This document shows, in pieces, positions 48,973 to 60,921 of a DNA stretch of 64,000 nt (the stretch's first letter is position 1; each line of letters opens with the position of its first letter). A program made the translations under genes and the position numbers. The stretch is taken from positions 16,492,001-16,556,000 of the forward strand of contig NC_091047.1 of the NCBI RefSeq assembly GCF_963966145.1, given 5' to 3'. Source of the stretch: Tenebrio molitor. Taxonomy: Eukaryota > Arthropoda > Insecta > Coleoptera > Tenebrionidae. Under the pieces are notes generated by a model. The model was not told where the DNA came from, ran no database searches, and saw nothing but the letters and a program-made list of their open reading frames with translations.

Positions 48973-49329
48973 GTATCACCGCACGGGAAATATCAAACTA
49001 AATATAGGGTGATCCTGAAAGTCGCTAGATAAACTAGAACTTATTTTTTTCAGCTCAAATTACGACTAGTAACGGCAAAATATTAAATTGCAGATTCGAT
49101 TTTTTTTTTCATAAAACCGAAGTCGTGAAAACGGGAATAGGACGAAAATTCGTAAAAAATTGAATAATGTAAAATAAATTCAAGAATATTTTATATTTTA
49201 TCAAGATTAGGATGCTGAAGGGTTTTGGATCAAAATACCGTTTCTTGTTTTTATTAGGAAATAATTTGTTATTGTTTTTAATCGCATCGAGTGGAATAGA
49301 ACTTATTATATATTATATATTATATATTA

Positions 49330-50130
49330 AAAATTTTGCGACTGCTCCGAACAAGAAAGAACCACAATCGTTCACCGGAATCATCCGGTCGCGCCGACCG
49401 GAAACTCCAGCATCCCAACTTCTTCCGTCACCCGAAAATATTCCCGTTTTTCATCGCTCCTCCAATTAAATTCCGGAACTGCGCGATGACAACGTCCGTT
49501 TCAGCAATTTTTTTCAATTTTCCCGTGGTGCCTGTGGTAAATTTATGCAACCGGCTTGATCCAGCAGAAAATACTAACGTTAAAGACCCGCCAGTATCAA
49601 TTACAATTGGCGGAGCGGCATCCCCACGGCTATTCGGGAGATCCGGTGGGACTCCAATTGGTAACATCGCAGCACAGAATCAGAATCAGTGGGACTCGAA
49701 CAGTTTGCGGGTAAACTTCGTGGCTGGCGAGCGCACGAATCGCTCACCTCACTTGCGCTCAGTGGTCCAGTCGGTAGTGTTACGGATGCCAAAGACTTGC
49801 AAAGTTGCTGCACTCAGTTGAACGGTAACATTTTAGAATAGTATTTTTTTTTATTTCTTTTTTTTTACTGATCGCCGCCGCCGGTCGAGTTGCGCTATCG
49901 TGATAAGATTTAAGATCGCTGGCGCGATTTCTAATAGACTAATATTTGCACGGTGTCCCGGCGAGATCGATATCGGGATAGATCACCAGGTGAGGCGCCC
50001 TCTCACGGTGTAGATCCGTGCGTTCATCGTGTCAAGTTGCGTTGTTCCGACCATAATAAACCATACGCCCACGTGTCTTATTTGTGTCATTGTCGATGCG
50101 TTTTTTTGTCGAAAACCGACCGCCAAGTCT
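49330..50130. other. GC-rich island of unknown nature
   Basis: Clearly richer in G+C and CpG than its surroundings, with overlapping open frames on both strands (161 residues on plus at 49336-49821, 79 on minus at 49428-49667) and no recognised domain. It lies 4-5 kb upstream of the EAAT start on the same side, so it could be a promoter with a non-coding first exon, or mobile-element terminal sequence. Confidence 0.45.
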
Positions 50131-50764
50131 GATTCGCCCCGTCGGATCGTTCGTTTATTTTCATTGATAATTTATTTTTATTAAACACTTCCTTTACTAC
50201 TCCCATTCCCCATTGTCGGTAGATGTAACGTTGCAAATAAACCGAACGGTAGTTTTTTAGACGAGCTAGCACTTTTCGTTCATTTTTTATCCACAGGTGG
50301 CGGTCGCAAATATCAAAACGTAAGCGATTGATAACGACTTTTCACTGTGGCGGAAAATTTTCACAACATGACTTGACATGTGTTTGTTGTTTTAATGTTT
50401 AATCACGGACATAAAACCGTAATATTCGATGATTGTTACAATGCTTTTGTCGCAAATTTACAAGTTTTAAGCGCCAAAATTTTAAAATTCATATAACTTA
50501 CAGAATTTTATCAGTTAATATTCTCATGGATCATTAAAGAATAAATTTTATTCGGAATCGTATTGTAATATGCACATTCCTAACCTTACACAAGGGCGGA
50601 AAGTTAACCATTCCTTTTTATCTTTACTTCCCTCTCTTGGTCAGTAATAGGCCACTTTCAGCCCTATTATAAGGTTTTTCCAGTAGCGTACTTACTGAAG
50701 GTCGAAAAACAGTAGAAATGAAACTGCATCAAACTAACTATTTATTGAATAAAATCGTATACAA

Positions 50765-50882
50765 ACCTCGGTGGGAATGTGTTTCATTCCTGTCTCGAGC
50801 ATTAGTTCACCTCGGCTACGCCTTGGTAAACTATCTTAGCTCTCGACTCTCGACAGGAATGAAACACTTCCCACCTCGGTAT
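50765..50882. repeat. Hairpin locus with CpG-rich centre
   Basis: Arms ACCTCGGTGGGAATGTGTTT, then CATTCCTGTC, pair with GACAGGAATGAAACACTTCC then CACCTCGGT; centre CACCTCGGCTACGCCTTGGT. Confidence 0.75.
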
Positions 50883-51178
50883 GTAATCTACTATTAATTT
50901 TTGTAACTACATTAAAATAAGTGTTTTCTATAATTGATTCAAACAATTAGTATTCACGCACAGTTATCTATGCATTTTCTTACATACAATTTTTTTCCTG
51001 TTCGTTTCCTGAGATACATAACCGGGAAAGTGGTATACATATAACTAAATATTATATACAATTTCCCGGTTATATACCTAATTTGACATCTGTCAAAGAT
51101 AACTTCAAAATTTACAATTAACTAATGCTTTTTAAGACTTTGCCTAAACGAACATGAAAAACGTTATTCAATATTCGT

Positions 51179-51280
51179 GCGCTGTCACTTTTCAGGTATT
51201 CGACCTGTTTTGCATCACTTGGCTAACGCCTCGTGCTTTAAATTTCGGCCTTATACCTGAAAAGTAATGTGACAGTGCTC
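51179..51280. repeat. Hairpin locus
   Basis: Arms GCGCTGTCACTTTTCAGGTA and TACCTGAAAAGTAATGTGAC; centre CACTTGGCTAACGCCTCGTG. Confidence 0.7.
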
Positions 51281-51514
51281 ATATGAAAATAACTATTTTT
51301 ACACTGTTGTAAGAGTGAAACTATAGAAACCATACATAACAGTGTGTGAAATGCGATTTCACACACATAAGCTTTTCTGTTTTTCACTTCACACACTGTT
51401 TTCTATTAGTTACCTAGTAACATGGTCACTGCGTTGACACTTCAAATTTCCTTCAAAAATTAGAATTTTAAAATTTAGTTTTGAAGCAAATATAAAATAG
51501 TAGTTTATTTAAAG

Positions 51515-51631
51515 AGTTCGTGTGTAAATTGGGGTCTTTATGGCATGAGTGGGCCAGTTTAAAACGCGGTTGAAATGAGCGTTTTAAAGGCGCACGAATG
51601 CCTTAAAGATCCCAATTTACACACGAACGAC
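51515..51631. repeat. Hairpin locus with TGTGTAAATTGGG arms
   Basis: Arms GTTCGTGTGTAAATTGGGGT and its inverse (ATCCCAATTTACACACGAAC); centre GTTTAAAACGCGGTTGAAAT, then GAGCGTTTTAAA. The arms resemble those at 21283-21406. Confidence 0.72.
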
Positions 51632-52062
51632 TTGAATACAACGTTTTTTTGTTCGACGAGCCCCTTAAGGACTCCAAATTGCTTAAAATCTTTAAAATTA
51701 GCTTGACGTTTCGTTTTGACAAGTTGGGACATTTATCAAAATCCGTTCACATAGAAGAAAATTCTCAAATTCTGTGTCGAACAAAAAAAAAATTGTTTAT
51801 ATTTCGTGCGCACTTCACGCACTTAATATAAAAATAACTACATATTATCATTTCATTTTTTTATTGTTTCGACTTAACAGAAATTTTGATTGTTTATGTT
51901 CTAATTAATTATACAGTGGAAAGTCAAAATACATTTTTTTAAATTCCCGTTCCGGTGTTATATTATCCGCTTGGAAGTTCATTTTTATATACGACGTGGT
52001 TCATAACAATTGTGCTTTCTTATTTATTTTGCAATAGTTATTTATGATGCAAGTTACATAGA

Positions 52063-52135
52063 ACTTTACATGTCAGCATAGCATAGCTAACGAGCGAGCG
52101 ATAGCGAGCTTGTTATCTGTGCAAGCATGTAAAGT
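52063..52135. repeat. Short hairpin locus
   Basis: Arms ACTTTACATG and CATGTAAAGT; centre GCTAACGAGCGAGCGATAGC, then GAGCTTGTTA. Confidence 0.65.
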
Positions 52136-52139
52136 TCGG

Positions 52140-54357
52140 TAACGGTCGAGCATTGTACAACGTTTTACGGTATGTTGGGTCGTAAATCTTTTATAAAATT
52201 CCTTGCATTTTGTATGGTAGTGCAGCCATCGAAAACATCTGATGAATGGCAACGTTAGTATGTTAGCATGGCAACGCCCGGTAAATTTTTTTACCGAGCT
52301 AGCCCGAAAAGAGAATTTTTACACCTAAAGACAGAGACAAATAAACAGATGTTTACGACCGTAAAAACGTTTAAGAAATATTTAATTTTTAGTTTTTGAC
52401 AGCAACTCTGACCTCCATAGTAAATACAGCTTATTGAAAAAGCAGCGCCATTCAAAGACTTCTTTGTGTCTGTATTATGTTATATCCACCATTCCTTTTA
52501 TGACAGATAGTTGGCTTAATTAGAGATGTTAAATTAGTTAGTTTTTGTATTCAGCAAAGAATAAAACTATTATTTGAAAAGATCAGAGAAAATCAAAAAG
52601 TTACAAAAGTTGAAAAACACTAAACTGACATTATGCAATTTGATTAACAAAAAAAAAAGATAAGAATTGGCAGTGGAAAATAAAATTGCTAAAAACGTGC
52701 GGCGCAACTTAATAAACTGTCACTTGTCAATTTTGTGGATTGCGTGAATTTTATTTGCAAAATATAGTTTTCACGCGAGAAAATCAAATATTTACGAGAG
52801 AATCCTATTTCTGTTATAATTTTTTATTAAAATGTACAACAAAAATGCATCTGAATTTAATTTTTTTGTTACGTCAAGTATTTCTTTAATAAGAGCCCTT
52901 TTCTCATCTACTTTGAAAAATGACGCCAGTTATTTCAATACTATCATGAATCATCATCCTACGGATGTCGTACCTCATTGAACAATCGGTTTTTAAAGAA
53001 ACTACGATTTTGTAACAAGTTAATAGTACTATTTTTTGAATAATGAGGAAAACGTGTTACACATATTTTAATAATGCTATGTTTCAATTTAACATTTCTT
53101 AAGTCTGTGGGTGCTTGCCAAGATACGCATAAACATACATATTCCTCGAACTAAATCTAGTGTTAAGAGGTCCTTAACTTTTTGACTTTTATCTGGAAGA
53201 TTTTTGTGCGCCATACTATAATTATGAAAATTTCCGGGTACCTATGTTAAAAGAAACCAAGGTGTCGTCGAGGATGACAGAAATTAAATTTACACCAAAC
53301 CAGTTTTCCAGTGGCCCCAGGCCACAAAGATTATGTAACTCAGTTGTAGTCTATCAGGTTTACAACGGTATAATCATTTAAAGTACTATGTTTTAAATCA
53401 TAATAGTCCATACATCACGTTTTGGAGTGTTTTTCCGTTCAAGACTTGCTTGCATTATAATCAACTTTCCTCCCTCGTTAATCAGTTTTCTTGATTGAAT
53501 TTTCTAGTGTTCAATTTCTCGCTCAGCACGTGTTTTCGTGATATACTTAATAAACTGTCTTAAAATTGATGCAAATATGAAGGCTTTAAAGGTGAAACCG
53601 TGACCTCATGACGTGTTATTCACGAAGTAAAAAATTTGACTCGAATTGATAAAACGTGTGATAGTCTATTGTGAACTGTTTTTGGAACGCTGCCAAAAAT
53701 GTGTGGCAGGTGCTCTACAATTTCGAAATGTGTGTATTCACGAGACTTGGTAATTTAAATAGTTCAGTTTAATTCCCAATGTTGTAAAGTCTTTGGTTGG
53801 GCTCTATCAAGTAATTGTTAATGTATTCCTAAATTAATGTTTTAATTAACATAGTTTAGGAAACGATAGACCTGACACCGAACCTGCCACATCTTATATT
53901 CTTTTCAATTTTGTTAAAACGCTTTAAGGAAGATATATTTTCTATTTAAGAGATTATGTAACCATTCACAAACTGCTAGGTCGCTGACCAATGAACCACA
54001 TGTTTTGACCACATCATTGAGATGTAACCTTTTGTTAATTTCAAGACATTAACTTCGTAATTTGCCAAATATCCAACCTAATTAAAACGCATTGTTCAAG
54101 TTGTTTATTGTAATTAATGCAACAAGTGACTCCATCGAACTCTATGTAAATGGAGTATGTTCTTCTAATTGACGTGGAAAAGTACTCGAACATGTTGATT
54201 TGATTTTGCAATTATAGAATGAAAAACGAAAAGGTGTTGAAAGCGTCTACCTTGCCCTAATTGAACTTCCAGTCCTTTGCGAGCTCTCGCTCAAAGTAAT
54301 CTTATTATCGACCCCATTCAGTCAATAGATCGGCATCGTTCCAGGTGAAGCTCGAGG
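52140..54357. other. Upstream region of the EAAT gene, no feature identified
   Basis: Low-complexity AT-rich DNA. No exon or element is supported. A 5' untranslated exon could be hidden here; the acceptor-like CCATTCAG at about 54313-54320 lies shortly before the start codon. Confidence 0.4.
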
Positions 54358-57300
54358 ATGGCGAAGTGGCAGAGTTTCATCAAGAACAACATGCTCACCA
54401 TCATGACGGTGGTGGGCGTCCTGTCGGGGACGGCGGTCGGGTGCATCCTGCGGTCGCTGTCCGACCAGAAGTGGACGCCCAGGGAGACGATGTATCTGAT
54501 GTTCCCCGGCGAGATCTTCCTCCGGATGCTCAAGTCGTTGATAATTCCGCTGTTGATGGCGTCCATCATCTCGGCGGTAGGCGGTTTGGACCTCAGCTTG
54601 TCGAAGCGGATAGCTCTCAGGTCGATCCTGTATTACGCGACGACGACGGTTTGCGCCGTCATTCTGGGCATCATCCTCGTGATCACCATCAAGCCGGGGG
54701 TGGGCGCCGAGGCCGCCGAGAAAGGCGGGACGAGTAAAGAAGAGGAGGCCCTCAAGAGAAAAGTACTTACGCAAGATACTTTGTTAGATTTGATAAGGTG
54801 AGATGATTGTAAAAGAGGACTTCGGACAGGACGTGAAATTTAGGTCTAGGGGCTATTTATAAAATTACAGGTGTTTCCTAAATTTAAAAAAATATCTTGG
54901 AATTATTAATTCGCTATTCGGCGGCTGTCAAAGCGAATGCTCTGTTCAGTGAAAATTTCAATTTTTCAACATCATGTTGTGGCTACCTTTGTTAAATTGT
55001 TAACATGGAGGACACGTTTCATAAGACACTCCAAATTTGCCACTCAATACTTCCAACATCACGGAATTAATTTTGTTTATTACAGTTCGCCATTTCAGGT
55101 GGCTAAATATTCCTCCCAGCTATTACCTAATATTTCAAATAAATAGTATCACATTGTTAGTCTGTTGGCAACTGCTTCCTAATAATTCTTTCAACTAAAT
55201 CTGGTTATTTTTACCTCCATAGTATTTGTCACTTTATTCTTTTTTCAACAAGTCTACTTCAGATTTTTCAGTTTCTCGTTATTATTGGAATATTGCGAAA
55301 CCTCACTGCCTCAAATCACTGTATTTCTCGATAAATTTAACATTTCTTATCACTTTCCGGTAATATGACATTTTAAAAGCAGTTTAGCTCAATTCAGTTT
55401 ACAAATAACTGATTAAAGAGATCTAATGTTTAGGGCAAATGCACGATTGAGACGAGACCTTGTTTAATGCGATAAAAATATTGTTTGTGACAACGTTATT
55501 TATGTTGTGACCTGGAACGGGGTCAAATAAAATGGGTCAAATTTCAATTTTTTTTCTTTACTTATGTCTGAAACGCTTTACATAAAATGCTTTCTGACAA
55601 TCTTTCTAATGTTTTTAAGCGATTTTGCACTTTACTTGAGCAAAAAATTAAAAAATCCTTCATTTCAATAGAAACACATGTGTACAACAGCATTTCCCAT
55701 AGTCCTACTTCCTTTTTGTTTGAATTTCTTGCCGCCTGCACATAGCTAGCGCTCGCAACAGCAGGACATAGTTGATTGTGGCAGGAAATTTTGATATGGA
55801 CGCTAATGATCTCATGTCACGGTGTTTCCGTCCTGAGCCCTTTACTCTGACAATGCCACAACAAGAAGCCCCCTTAATCCAATTTGTTTTATCGACTCAT
55901 ATCGTACTTTGCGTTGCAGAAACCTCTTTCCGCCAAATTTGATCCAGGCCTGCTTCCAACAGGTGAGTTGTACTCGGGTTTCTAATTGAGTATTGATTGG
56001 TCGGAGGTAAGTTGACAACAACAAATCCTGAGAATCCTCGCAACGGAGGATTCTTTTCGAAGAATCGAATAATTGCCATGACAACCCGAGATACGTCCCT
56101 CGCGCAGGGTACGACGAAATTAGAGAAAAATCTAATTTATGAAGAAAGATGACTTGGGGATATTTAAAAAAAATGTAATTATTTAAGTTAAATTAGTTGA
56201 CTCACCAGAATTAATATTCAAAGTTTGCTAGACGGCTTAATTTTGTTGTTTTTCAGTCACAAACCCTTCTTCTGAAACCGAAAAACTTCACCGGCGACGA
56301 ACGTGAGTTTCACATTGTGGTCTGTAGTAGATATTGATGTTTTAATTTTCTTCGTCATTTAGTCAACATCACGTCGTCGACACTTATCCATTGGTCATTC
56401 AAAGAAAGGTACGAAAACACGACTAACGTTCTGGGGCTTGTGGTTTTCAGCATAGTACTCGGTATCAGTCTTGGGCAAATGGGTGAAAAAGGAAAAGGAC
56501 TAGTCGAGTTTTTCGGCATGTTAAGCGAAGCCATGATGAACATAACCAGCTGGGTTATATGGTGAGTGATATGTTTGTTCGGATCAAATGTCGGCTTTCA
56601 GCTGAAAAGCAGGCAAATATTAGTTTTGGCTTCGGGCTTTCAGCAAAAAGCAAAAAGCCAAGAACTAACGCATCAGTTATGATCATCACTTTTATCATTA
56701 AAAAGCGCTCTGGAATTCGTTCAGTCTGTAACAGGTGTCAGAGTTGAAATAAGTTACAAGATATGAAAAGAAAAGTTGTTAAATTTGCATAAATTCCATG
56801 TTCTTTTTCCATTTTCGGGAGAGAAAATGACTGCATTTTGTGCTCCGTAAAGTTAATTACAATTTATAAGTTACGACATTCGTTTAGGATCTCCCCCCTC
56901 GGTGTGTTCTTCCTGGTGGCGAGCAAGATGGTCGAAACCGACAGCTTCCTTGAGCAGATTCGCCGTCTCGGCTTCTATTTTGCCACCGTCCTCCTCGGTT
57001 TGGTCATCCACGGCTTCGGCACCATTTCTGTGATCTACTTCATTGCCACGAGGCGACTACCCTTCAAAGTCATCGGACAACTTAGCCAAGTCCTGGCTAC
57101 GGCTTTCGGCACTGCCTCTAGGTCTGTCATCCTGCGCACCTTCGGTCAGATTTGATAACTTTTCGGTTATAGTTCGGCCACCATGCCGATTACCATCCAG
57201 ACGTTAGACAAAATGGGTCTGGACCCGCGTATCACACGGTTTGTCATTCCCGTCGGAGCTACCATCAACATGGACGGGACAGCACTGTACGAAGCTGTAG

Positions 57301-57776
57301 CGGCGATATTCATCGCACAGTTGAAGAATGTAGAGCTCACGTTTGGGAAAACTGTGGCGGTTTGGTAATTGCTCCTGTTGCCGAAAGAGATTTCGTGTTA
57401 CCGGGTTTGATTGCAGTGTGACGGCGACGGCGGCGAGTATCGGGGCGGCAGGAATTCCGCAGGCGGGACTCGTCACTATGGTCATGGTTTTGGATACAGT
57501 CGGTTTGCCCGCAGAAGAGGTCATCAACATACTTGCGGTCGATTGGCTTCTGTGAGTATTGTTACTTAATTTTTGTACGTTTTGCACGTAGTGATGACAC
57601 ACATTTTGTGTTTTAGGGATCGCTTCCGAACAACAATAAACGTTATGTGTGACTGTGTGGGGGCGCGTTTAGTGGACATACTTAGTATAGGGGAATTGGA
57701 AAGGATAGGTGACACCGATCGGCTTAACGCCGATCCCCAAGAACTTATAGAAATGAGTAAGGACGTTGGGGGTTAG
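54358..57776 (+). CDS. Eaat: Excitatory amino acid transporter (SLC1/EAAT), complete, 482 aa
   Basis: Na-coupled plasma-membrane glutamate/aspartate uptake carrier. Exons: 54358-54797, 55920-55962, 56257-56302, 56363-56561, 56888-57121, 57173-57364, 57417-57551, 57617-57776; all introns are GT-AG and the shortest are 51 and 52 bp. Total is 483 codons with stop, the usual insect length. MFPGEIFLRMLKSLIIPLL is at 48-66. A TM3-TM4 extracellular loop has possible glycosylation at N171, N178 and N195. HP1 serines with SATMP are at about 320-326, NMDGT at 353-357, and HP2 IGAAGIPQAGL at 393-403. D431 and R434 (DRFRTTINV) bind the substrate amino group and side-chain carboxylate in this family; N438 and D442 are Na ligands. 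C441 replaces the usual Gly. ATG at 54358 has A at -3 and an upstream in-frame stop. Eaat1 versus Eaat2 is undecided. Confidence 0.97.
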
Positions 57777-57792
57777 TGAAGTGTTTTATATT

Positions 57793-57798
57793 AATAAA
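57793..57798 (+). terminator. Poly(A) signal of the EAAT gene
   Basis: AATAAA 17 bases after the stop codon; the only good signal close to the gene end. Confidence 0.7.
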
Positions 57799-57799
57799 T

Positions 57800-59262
57800 T
57801 TATGTTTATAAAAAGCAAAAACTTGATTTTTTTTTTGACTTGTGGTAGGTACATGTGTCAGAAATCAGAACCTTCTGTTTGGACATTATCAGAAAAATAA
57901 AAAAATTGGACAACCAATGAAAATTTTTCACTGAGAACATTCTATTATTTGTGCTAAATATTAGTTTAGTTATTTGTTAAATCATCGATACTTAAAGTAC
58001 ATAGAGTTCATTACTATCCGTCCACTAGATAAAAAGTAAAGTTGGCACAGTTACCATCTAGTACTTTTTGTTTTATATGATTTGCACCTTGTTTGAGAGT
58101 TACTGCCATTGCATTTACATTCTTTAATTAGATTTAGTTGCGTTTTATATAAAAATACTTATATTTCATGTTTATTGACTTTTTACACGCGTTGATAGCA
58201 TTCTAACTAAGACTGCATAATTTTGAGAAATTGGAAGTGGAAGGATAGTAATGACAAAAGAATATCCACGTTCATTCTTTGGTAATGATTTAGGTATGTA
58301 CCTACTCGTATAAGATTTAATTGATCATGGTATATCAAGGAATTTTAAACAGCAAGTCAAAGTTTTCACTTGCGGAAACAAACTATATTATTTATGTCAC
58401 ATGATTTTCTACTATTTCTTCCACGAATATTTTAGTTATTTAAAAAAATGTTGACAATGAAACTATGTAGGTAGATCAATTCAAGCAATCCAAGATACAA
58501 CATTAAACTGAAAGGATAAGTATGTTTTGTTATTGGTTGTTGTAAAAATGAAATGATTAAAAAAAATAAATGACAAGAAATTTTAAATATCAATTTTATT
58601 TACTGTGTTGTTATTGAACGATAATGACACAGTTTTCTGACGTTATTAGAGAAATAATCCCCTGGGGCATTATCTTCGAATAACAGGCTCTAGGGCGTTA
58701 TAAGGTCTTCGTTGCTCAGTTATGACCAAATTTTGACTGATGGGTATAAATTAATCAAATCAATGTCAATCCAAAAACACACGAAACTAGTCGGACATTA
58801 AGTTTTGGAGGCACCACGGGTGTTATAATGATACGCCCTCGGTCGGCGTACTCCCCTCGGGCCGGAGGCCCTCGGGTTTCACTCTGCCGACCTCGCGCGT
58901 TATCAACCTTATAACACCCTTAATACCTTAATAACTATTAGTGCCATGCAGTTATTTGATTACTAATTTTTGAGTGTTGTCATCAAACCACCCTTTATTA
59001 TTTTAATCATGAATACAAAATTAAGAAATGGGAAAATTAGTTGATCGATGATCGAAAATTAGTATGTAATAAAAGAAAAAACACAAATACAGATAAATAA
59101 CTCGTAATGCATAGTGCGACATTAAGGTTGTAGCATATTAAAGCAAACAGAAAAAAAAGTTTTGTGGGTAGGTATAGGTGTAAATGTAGTTAAAAATGAA
59201 AACAATTTATTCAAAAAGATATTACAGCGTAAAATTACTTGTTAATGATTGCATCGTTTGCT
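57800..59262. other. Intergenic spacer between convergent gene ends
   Basis: AT-rich; apart from the hairpin locus at 58818-58919 nothing is recognised. Confidence 0.45.
58818..58919. repeat. Hairpin locus, very CpG-rich
   Basis: Arms GGGTGTTATAATGATACGCC and the inverse (TTATCAACCTTATAACACCC), inner stems TCGGTCGGC and GCCGACCTCG, and centre CCCTCGGGCCGGAGGCCCTC. Confidence 0.72.
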
Positions 59263-59265
59263 AAA

Positions 59266-59271
59266 TTTATT
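59266..59271 (-). terminator. Candidate poly(A) signal
   Basis: AATAAA on the minus strand, 46 bases past the stop of the acidic frame; supports a transcript end here. Confidence 0.4.
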
Positions 59272-59316
59272 AAGATTAAAATCATACACGTGTTACAGGA
59301 CGTTGGAGACATTTCC

Positions 59317-59956
59317 TTAAAACATTAAAAAAATTTTCTTTTGTGACGATTCAGTTTGATCATCGTCATTTTGCTTATTACTATCGCCACATTTCTGAAC
59401 TCGACCGTCATAATTTTGCTTTATTGTTTCAACTTGACTCTTTCCATCTTTCTCTTTGTTTGTGTCACTGTAATTTTCTTTACCTTGATCACCGTCACCT
59501 TCCTCATGCCCCTCCTCGTCGTTACTTTTCGCAACGACGAGAACATTCTCCTCATCTTCACCGCTACCATTCGTTTGATCTGAAATACGACTTTTCTAGT
59601 CTCTCCTCGACTCCTCGTAACCGATATCGAGGTTGATCTTGCTCATGCTTGCACATCTGCAATAACTTTGACAATCCACCGCAAACAAATAGTAGACATC
59701 CTTATCTACGTCGGGGTAACAGGAATAACTAAAGTAGGTACTCCACGATCACATTGTGAGGTCTTGTAGTTCTTAATCATCGCAAACAATCATGATAGTC
59801 GTATTGGTGAAAATGGGTGGCCGAAATGTCGTACCTACTTATTTGCCAAGCACAGCAGTGGGTTTTCTGCATCTTGTCTCGCTGATGGTGCGTATTCTGA
59901 ATTCGGGCTCGACCGGTGTGCTCAGTGTTGAGCCGACTGGGACATGCAACGGTGAT
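59317..59956 (-). CDS. Possible 3' end of an unidentified minus-strand gene with acidic tail
   Basis: Candidate last exon 59579-59317 follows TATTTCAG and encodes QTNGSGEDEENVLVVAKSND, then EEGHEEGDGDQGKENYSDTN, a Lys/Gln-rich part, and a stop. The candidate preceding exon 59956-59839 follows TTTTTCAG and ends at GTAGGT. With that donor the phases join only if it is read ITVACPSRLNTEHTG; the more protein-like frame of that segment (SPLHVPVGSTLSTPVEPEFR, then IRTISET) ends at a TAA just before the donor. The rest of the gene would lie beyond the window. The acidic low-complexity stretch could suit a cytoplasmic loop or tail, but no family is recognised. The plus strand of the same region is an open hydrophobic frame, a mirror effect of the acidic codons. 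Confidence 0.35.
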
Positions 59957-60705
59957 CTGAAAAACATCATTAGGTACGTGTTCAATGTACTAAAAGGCAA
60001 TAAGAGAAAATCAACGTTTTTCTTTATTTTAATTTACAAATTAACTTAAAGTTATTTGTGGTGAAAATAAAATAATTTGTCGTAAACAACAAGGTTATCT
60101 AGTTGACTTTAGATAGATGGTAATCATTTTCCAAATATCTAGACAACAAACACTAATTGTGAAATAGTAAAGTGTTTTTCCCAGAAAAACGTATCTTTTA
60201 AATCAAATACACTTAAAAAGTACGATAGCATATTGACATTATATGTGAAATTCATGTGGCGTCTGTTTATACTTTACAGTTTACCATTTTCTAGTAAAAA
60301 TTATAGGAAGTGTTAGTACATACATAAATAATACATACACATATACGCACACACGTCAACAATTTTTTTAGTGATAACCTGAATAAAACATTTCGATCGT
60401 ATCAGTTTACTGATTGTAAGTTTACTTTTTCTTAATAAAAATTCTTTGTGATTCTTAATAGCAAATGTGATTTACCATATTATTAATTTCAATTCATTTT
60501 TAAAATTTTAAAAATGTGTGGTTTTAAAATAGAATTGAAAGTATATTAATAACATAATTACATAAACATTTTTGTTTTATAATACAAAAATTTCCGATAA
60601 TATTGCGATATAATATTCCGATAATATTTTTAAAATAAAAAAAAAACTGCATAATTAAACAAAAATAATAACGGCCAAAGTACTTACAATAGCTATTTAT
60701 GTAAC

Positions 60706-60832
60706 CAGTTAGGAAATGCGATATTTTGTGTAACGAGTGGAATATTTGCGGGACGAGCGCAGCGAAATCCCGCAAAATCACACGAGTTACACAAAATTGC
60801 ATTTCCAAACGTGTTACATACAAGATTTTTTC
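60706..60832. repeat. Hairpin locus with CpG-rich centre
   Basis: Arms TATGTAACCAGTTAGGAAAT and TTTCCAAACGTGTTACATA, inner arms TTTTGTGTAACGAGTG and GAGTTACACAAAATTG, and centre GCGGGACGAGCGCAGCGAAA then TCCCGC. Confidence 0.75.
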
Positions 60833-60921
60833 TGATTTTAAAAGTTTCTTCAAACGTTAAACGAAGTAATGTGTTAAAATATCAAGTAGGTAAGTAGGCA
60901 CGGTTATTTTGCTTAAAAACA

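Noticed and set aside
49780..50060. tRNA or LTR boundary in the GC-rich island
   Set aside because: No cloverleaf, no matching pair of terminal repeats and no primer-binding site could be shown.
54318..54774. Minus-strand and alternative plus-strand frames over EAAT exon 1
   Set aside because: Shadows of the transporter frame, which alone matches the family and splices in phase.
59356..59583. Very hydrophobic plus-strand frame resembling a membrane protein
   Set aside because: It is the codon-register complement of an acidic minus-strand frame; it lacks an ATG start and family similarity.
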